64,000 bases of DNA from Plectrocnemia conspersa (taxonomy: Eukaryota; Arthropoda; Insecta; Trichoptera; Polycentropodidae): the NCBI GenBank assembly GCA_009617715.1, contig VTFK01000218.1, forward strand, positions 248,001 through 312,000. Direction: 5' to 3'. The notes below the pieces were generated by a model, which saw only the letters and a program-made list of their open reading frames with translations, did not search any database and had not been told where the DNA came from. Positions within the stretch are counted from its first letter, which is position 1; every line of letters begins with the position of its first letter. This document shows positions 61,380 to 64,000 of this stretch, piece by piece. The position numbers were made by a program, and so were the translations under genes.

Positions 61380-61735
61380 TATAAAACTGTTTATTATGAA
61401 TTTAATAAAGGCGACCAATGACCGTAGCGAATTCGATACGCTTTACCTTTGTCGGTCCGTGAAAATTTCGATACATTTTTCACGCTATGGATGAATACAT
61501 TTTGCAATATTAACCATAAAAAGTAAAATAAAATATAAATATGCATACCATTAAGGCTCAAGCGTATTTACATGTCTGCTTTCTCTCGGAGCAGGGCGAG
61601 AAGGCCTTATCGATTTTTCACTATGTGGCAAAGTCATACATAAAACCCGTAGGAGCAAATTGAGTCATGGTTATATATGTACATTTATGTAAACACACGC
61701 TGTATGTGGGTATATGTGTTTGCTTACATAAATAC
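61380..61735. promoter_or_regulatory. Island with an imperfect hairpin
   Basis: The left part (AATAAAGGCGACCAATGACC through ACGCTATGGATGAATAC) is of mixed composition. At its right end, 61677-61735 forms an imperfect hairpin: ATGTACATTTATGTAA-ACACA pairs with TGTGTTTGCTTACATAAATA across a 17-base loop, with asymmetric bulges. The shape is compatible with a small-RNA precursor, but I recognise no known microRNA. Confidence 0.25.
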
Positions 61736-61739
61736 ATTT

Positions 61740-62940
61740 ATAATTATTTCATGTATTTCTTGGTAAGATATATATATGCAAAATTTCTAAAATGATATAC
61801 AACTATATAATCCCTTTATCGTATAGAGAAGACGGTGAACAAAAAATCTAAGCTAGGATACCAGCCCTTAAAATTGAATAAATTCAGGAATTTTTAGGAT
61901 TTGTTAAATTTGATGATTGTAAAGGCATCTTATTTTTTCATTAAATAAAAAAATAATTTAGCTTATTAAAATATAATATTTACGTTATAAAACGAAATAT
62001 TTAAATTTAGTTTTTTTTTATATGCCGCAATTTATAATTTTATAATTAAATACTGTATAAAGCATGAGTAATTTTTTTGGTTGATTTGGTTTCATTAAGA
62101 AATAAATATGCAAAATAAATTACTAATATTTTTAGTAAATATAATTTATACACTCTGTATTTAAAAAAGTGTGCCGTTTTTTGGTCCAGATTTTTTTTGT
62201 CCACTTTTTTTTGTCCCCCGATTCCTCTTCTATGCATAAATACATATGAGAAGTTAACCAGATTTATTTCTTAAAAATCTTTTCTTGCAATATGATAGAC
62301 CCAATGTGTTGCAACTAGTGTTTCTTTTCGAGAAAAATGCTAAATAAAAAAATTTTGGTACTTTTTGCTGATTTTTAGAGAATTTTCATAAAACTTTTTT
62401 GTGTACGAATCTTTGTACGAATAAATGTAAATGTTTTACAACATATTCACTTTTTATACCACTGCATAAGAAAGGGTGGATCCGTGCCAGATATTTAAAA
62501 ATATGTATAATTTCTTGAAAGCTTTTAATAGAGGTCAAAAGTATTTGAATGGCAAATTTTCTTGTGATAATGTACCTCCTATTATGTTTTAATTAATGAT
62601 AATCGTTTTATTAATTTTTATTTTTTTATGTAATTTAATTACTATAAATAATATAATTTACATGCTTAAATATTTACAAAAAAAAAACACAAAAATAAAA
62701 ACAGTGAATTTTTTGGGTTATAAATATATAATAATATCTACAATAATATACTGTAGTGTATTGTTATCATTACAAACTATATTTTTATTTATCAAAATTT
62801 CTTGCGGATTATTGAGAAAACCGAGTAGTGAAAATGAGAATTTTCATTTTTTAGGAAACAAAAATAATCGAGAAACTAGAATGTTTGGTTGCAACCGAGT
62901 AAACACAATCAATAACTACTAAATAATAGTGAGACGTCAG
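61740..62940. other. AT-rich stretch with no feature seen
   Basis: Open frames of up to 108 codons occur, but they are Ile/Asn/Lys-rich products of AT composition with no motif. Confidence 0.4.
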
Positions 62941-62944
62941 ACTG

Positions 62945-63095
62945 AAATTAATGTCTGTAAATCAGTGATCTATTTTATTAATTAAATACTATTTTTTATT
63001 ATACTTAATGATTTGATTTAAATTATTCATTGCAATATTCATCCTTAAAGTTATAAAATTCTGAACTCCGATGGTTGATCAAAAGTATAATTTTA
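62945..63095 (-). repeat. SINE copy G, 3' half (interrupted)
   Basis: On the - strand this is the tail and body half: ATCACTGATTTACAGACATT, AATATTGCAATGAATAAT and GATCAACCATCGGAG match the 16690-17003 copy in order. It stops at the MITE target-site duplication at 63096-63103 and resumes after 63476. Confidence 0.6.
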
Positions 63096-63103
63096 ATAAA
63101 ATC

Positions 63104-63468
63104 CAGGGCTGTAAAGTTGGAGTTGAAGTCGGTGGAGTTGGTTCGGAATCGGAGTAGTAAATTAATTTTTCGTCGTGTGCCATGTGTTTTAAATCGATAG
63201 TATTAAGTAAAAAAGTTATTATACACTTAATCAAATACCCAGCAACAGTCGATCAGCCACCGGCTGACGTGGTCTCTCGTAGACACATACAATGGCGCGG
63301 CACTAATCCTAAGATATATTATTATATGTAATTAATTTTTGTTTTTTCTTCTTTGTTGTTATTTACATGAAAATAAATAAATAAAATAATTAAAAATAAA
63401 TTTAATAACTAAAGATAATCTTATCGAGTCGGAGTCGAGAAAACATTTCCAACGACTCTACAGCCCTG
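63104..63468. mobile_element. hAT-type MITE, 365 bp, nested in a SINE
   Basis: The ends CAGGGCTGTAAAGT and ACTCTACAGCCCTG are inverted repeats agreeing at 13 of 14 positions. They are flanked by near-identical 8-bp duplications, ATAAAATC at 63096-63103 and TTAAAATC at 63469-63476. Both ends carry GGAGT(C/T)GGAGT-type strings inside. An 8-bp duplication and CAGGGCTG ends are hAT signatures. The interior is non-coding, so it is non-autonomous. Confidence 0.82.
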
Positions 63469-63476
63469 TTAAAATC

Positions 63477-63585
63477 ACTAATTTAGATTTCCATTACAGA
63501 AAAAAAAATAAAAACACTAGGGTTCATATTGGTTTTGAGCCTAGAAATTTTAGGTATTAGTCACCGACTTATAATACTATTTATT
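63477..63585 (-). repeat. SINE copy G, 5' half with head
   Basis: On the - strand this is the head end: TCGGTGACTAATACCTAAAA, CCTAGTGTTTTTATTTTTTT and GGAAATCTAAATTAGT. Joined across the MITE, it gives ACTAATTT directly after the AATAAAATC block, which aligns without a gap to ATAATAACTAATTTCGATCT at about 16878-16897 in copy A. Confidence 0.62.
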
Positions 63586-64000
63586 TTCCCTTTTACATTA
63601 AAAACCAATACAAATAATATAGTGGGAAAAAAATGTACGTGGTTTACTATCAATGAAAGAGAAAAGTAAATTATTCAGCCGCGTAGCAAATGTTTTTTTA
63701 AATTTATTCTCAAAAATCTATACATTAACAAACCGTTAGTCCGTTTTTAATGAATGTAAGCAGTTATATTTTTAACAATTATACATATCCAAAAATTAAC
63801 AAATTTATTATATTATATTAATAATATATTATTTTCTTTGTTTTATCAACAATCTTGTGAACTAAAAAGATCTGATAATTGACATGAAAGTGTCACTTTA
63901 CTTAAATTTTAGTTGTATATAAACTGTCATGATAAAATTTTAAAATTTGACCGTGAAGATCTGAATAGATCATTATTTTTTTATATTTATCTCAAATACA
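63586..64000. other. AT-rich stretch with no feature seen
   Basis: No supported feature up to the window edge. Confidence 0.4.

Noticed and set aside
62596..62922. 108-codon + strand frame
   Set aside because: It is rich in Ile, Asn, Lys and Leu, as expected from AT-rich DNA. It has no domain and the hydrophobic run is composition-driven.

Overview
The window looks like insect nuclear DNA, and I think a lepidopteran is most likely, although that is an inference. It is strongly AT-rich. It has long non-coding stretches, intron signals (TTTCAG and TTTACAG acceptors, GTAAGT and GTGAGT donors), decayed Jockey- and RTE-type LINEs, Tc1/mariner relics, piggyBac- and hAT-type MITEs, a tRNA-derived SINE family and short GC-richer islands in AT-rich background. 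Nothing indicates a bacterial, organellar or viral origin. No intact transposase, reverse transcriptase or viral gene is present.

Only one protein-coding exon can be supported well. It lies on the + strand at 13517-14476, with the CDS starting at 13539. It encodes the N-terminal 312 residues of a protein that opens with an 18-histidine block in exact three-residue register, followed by a Pro-rich region and repeated Arg-Tyr/Phe motifs. The exon ends at a consensus donor in the middle of a codon, so the gene continues, but I could not find its next exon in the remaining 49 kb. A GC-rich 113-bp segment at 11218-11330, bounded by splice signals and closed in all three frames, is a likely 5' UTR exon. 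A CpG-rich island at about 4080-5130, with TATCGATA and CACGTG sites, is the best promoter candidate. Together these suggest a gene with a long, intron-split and uORF-rich 5' leader and very large introns.

By region: 1-4 kb is AT-rich, with a SINE and one copy of a dispersed repeat. The 4-14.5 kb region holds the promoter-like island, the leader exon, TE relics and the coding exon. The 15-26 kb region is dense in repeats: a SINE, long (TA)n tracts, a Tc1/mariner transposase N-terminus, a solo LTR, an RTE-like LINE endonuclease piece with a hairpin, and a piggyBac MITE. From 26 to 64 kb there is AT-rich intron or intergenic DNA with GC-richer islands that may be enhancers (about 28.9, 31.3, 36.7, 40.9, 43.5, 46.3, 48.6, 49.7, 55.3, 60.9 and 61.5 kb). 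This stretch also holds scattered Jockey LINE remains, SINE copies, a TATA/initiator pair at about 55.45 kb, and a hAT-type MITE nested inside a SINE at 63 kb. Island and repeat limits were judged by eye and are approximate unless a terminal repeat or splice site fixes them.
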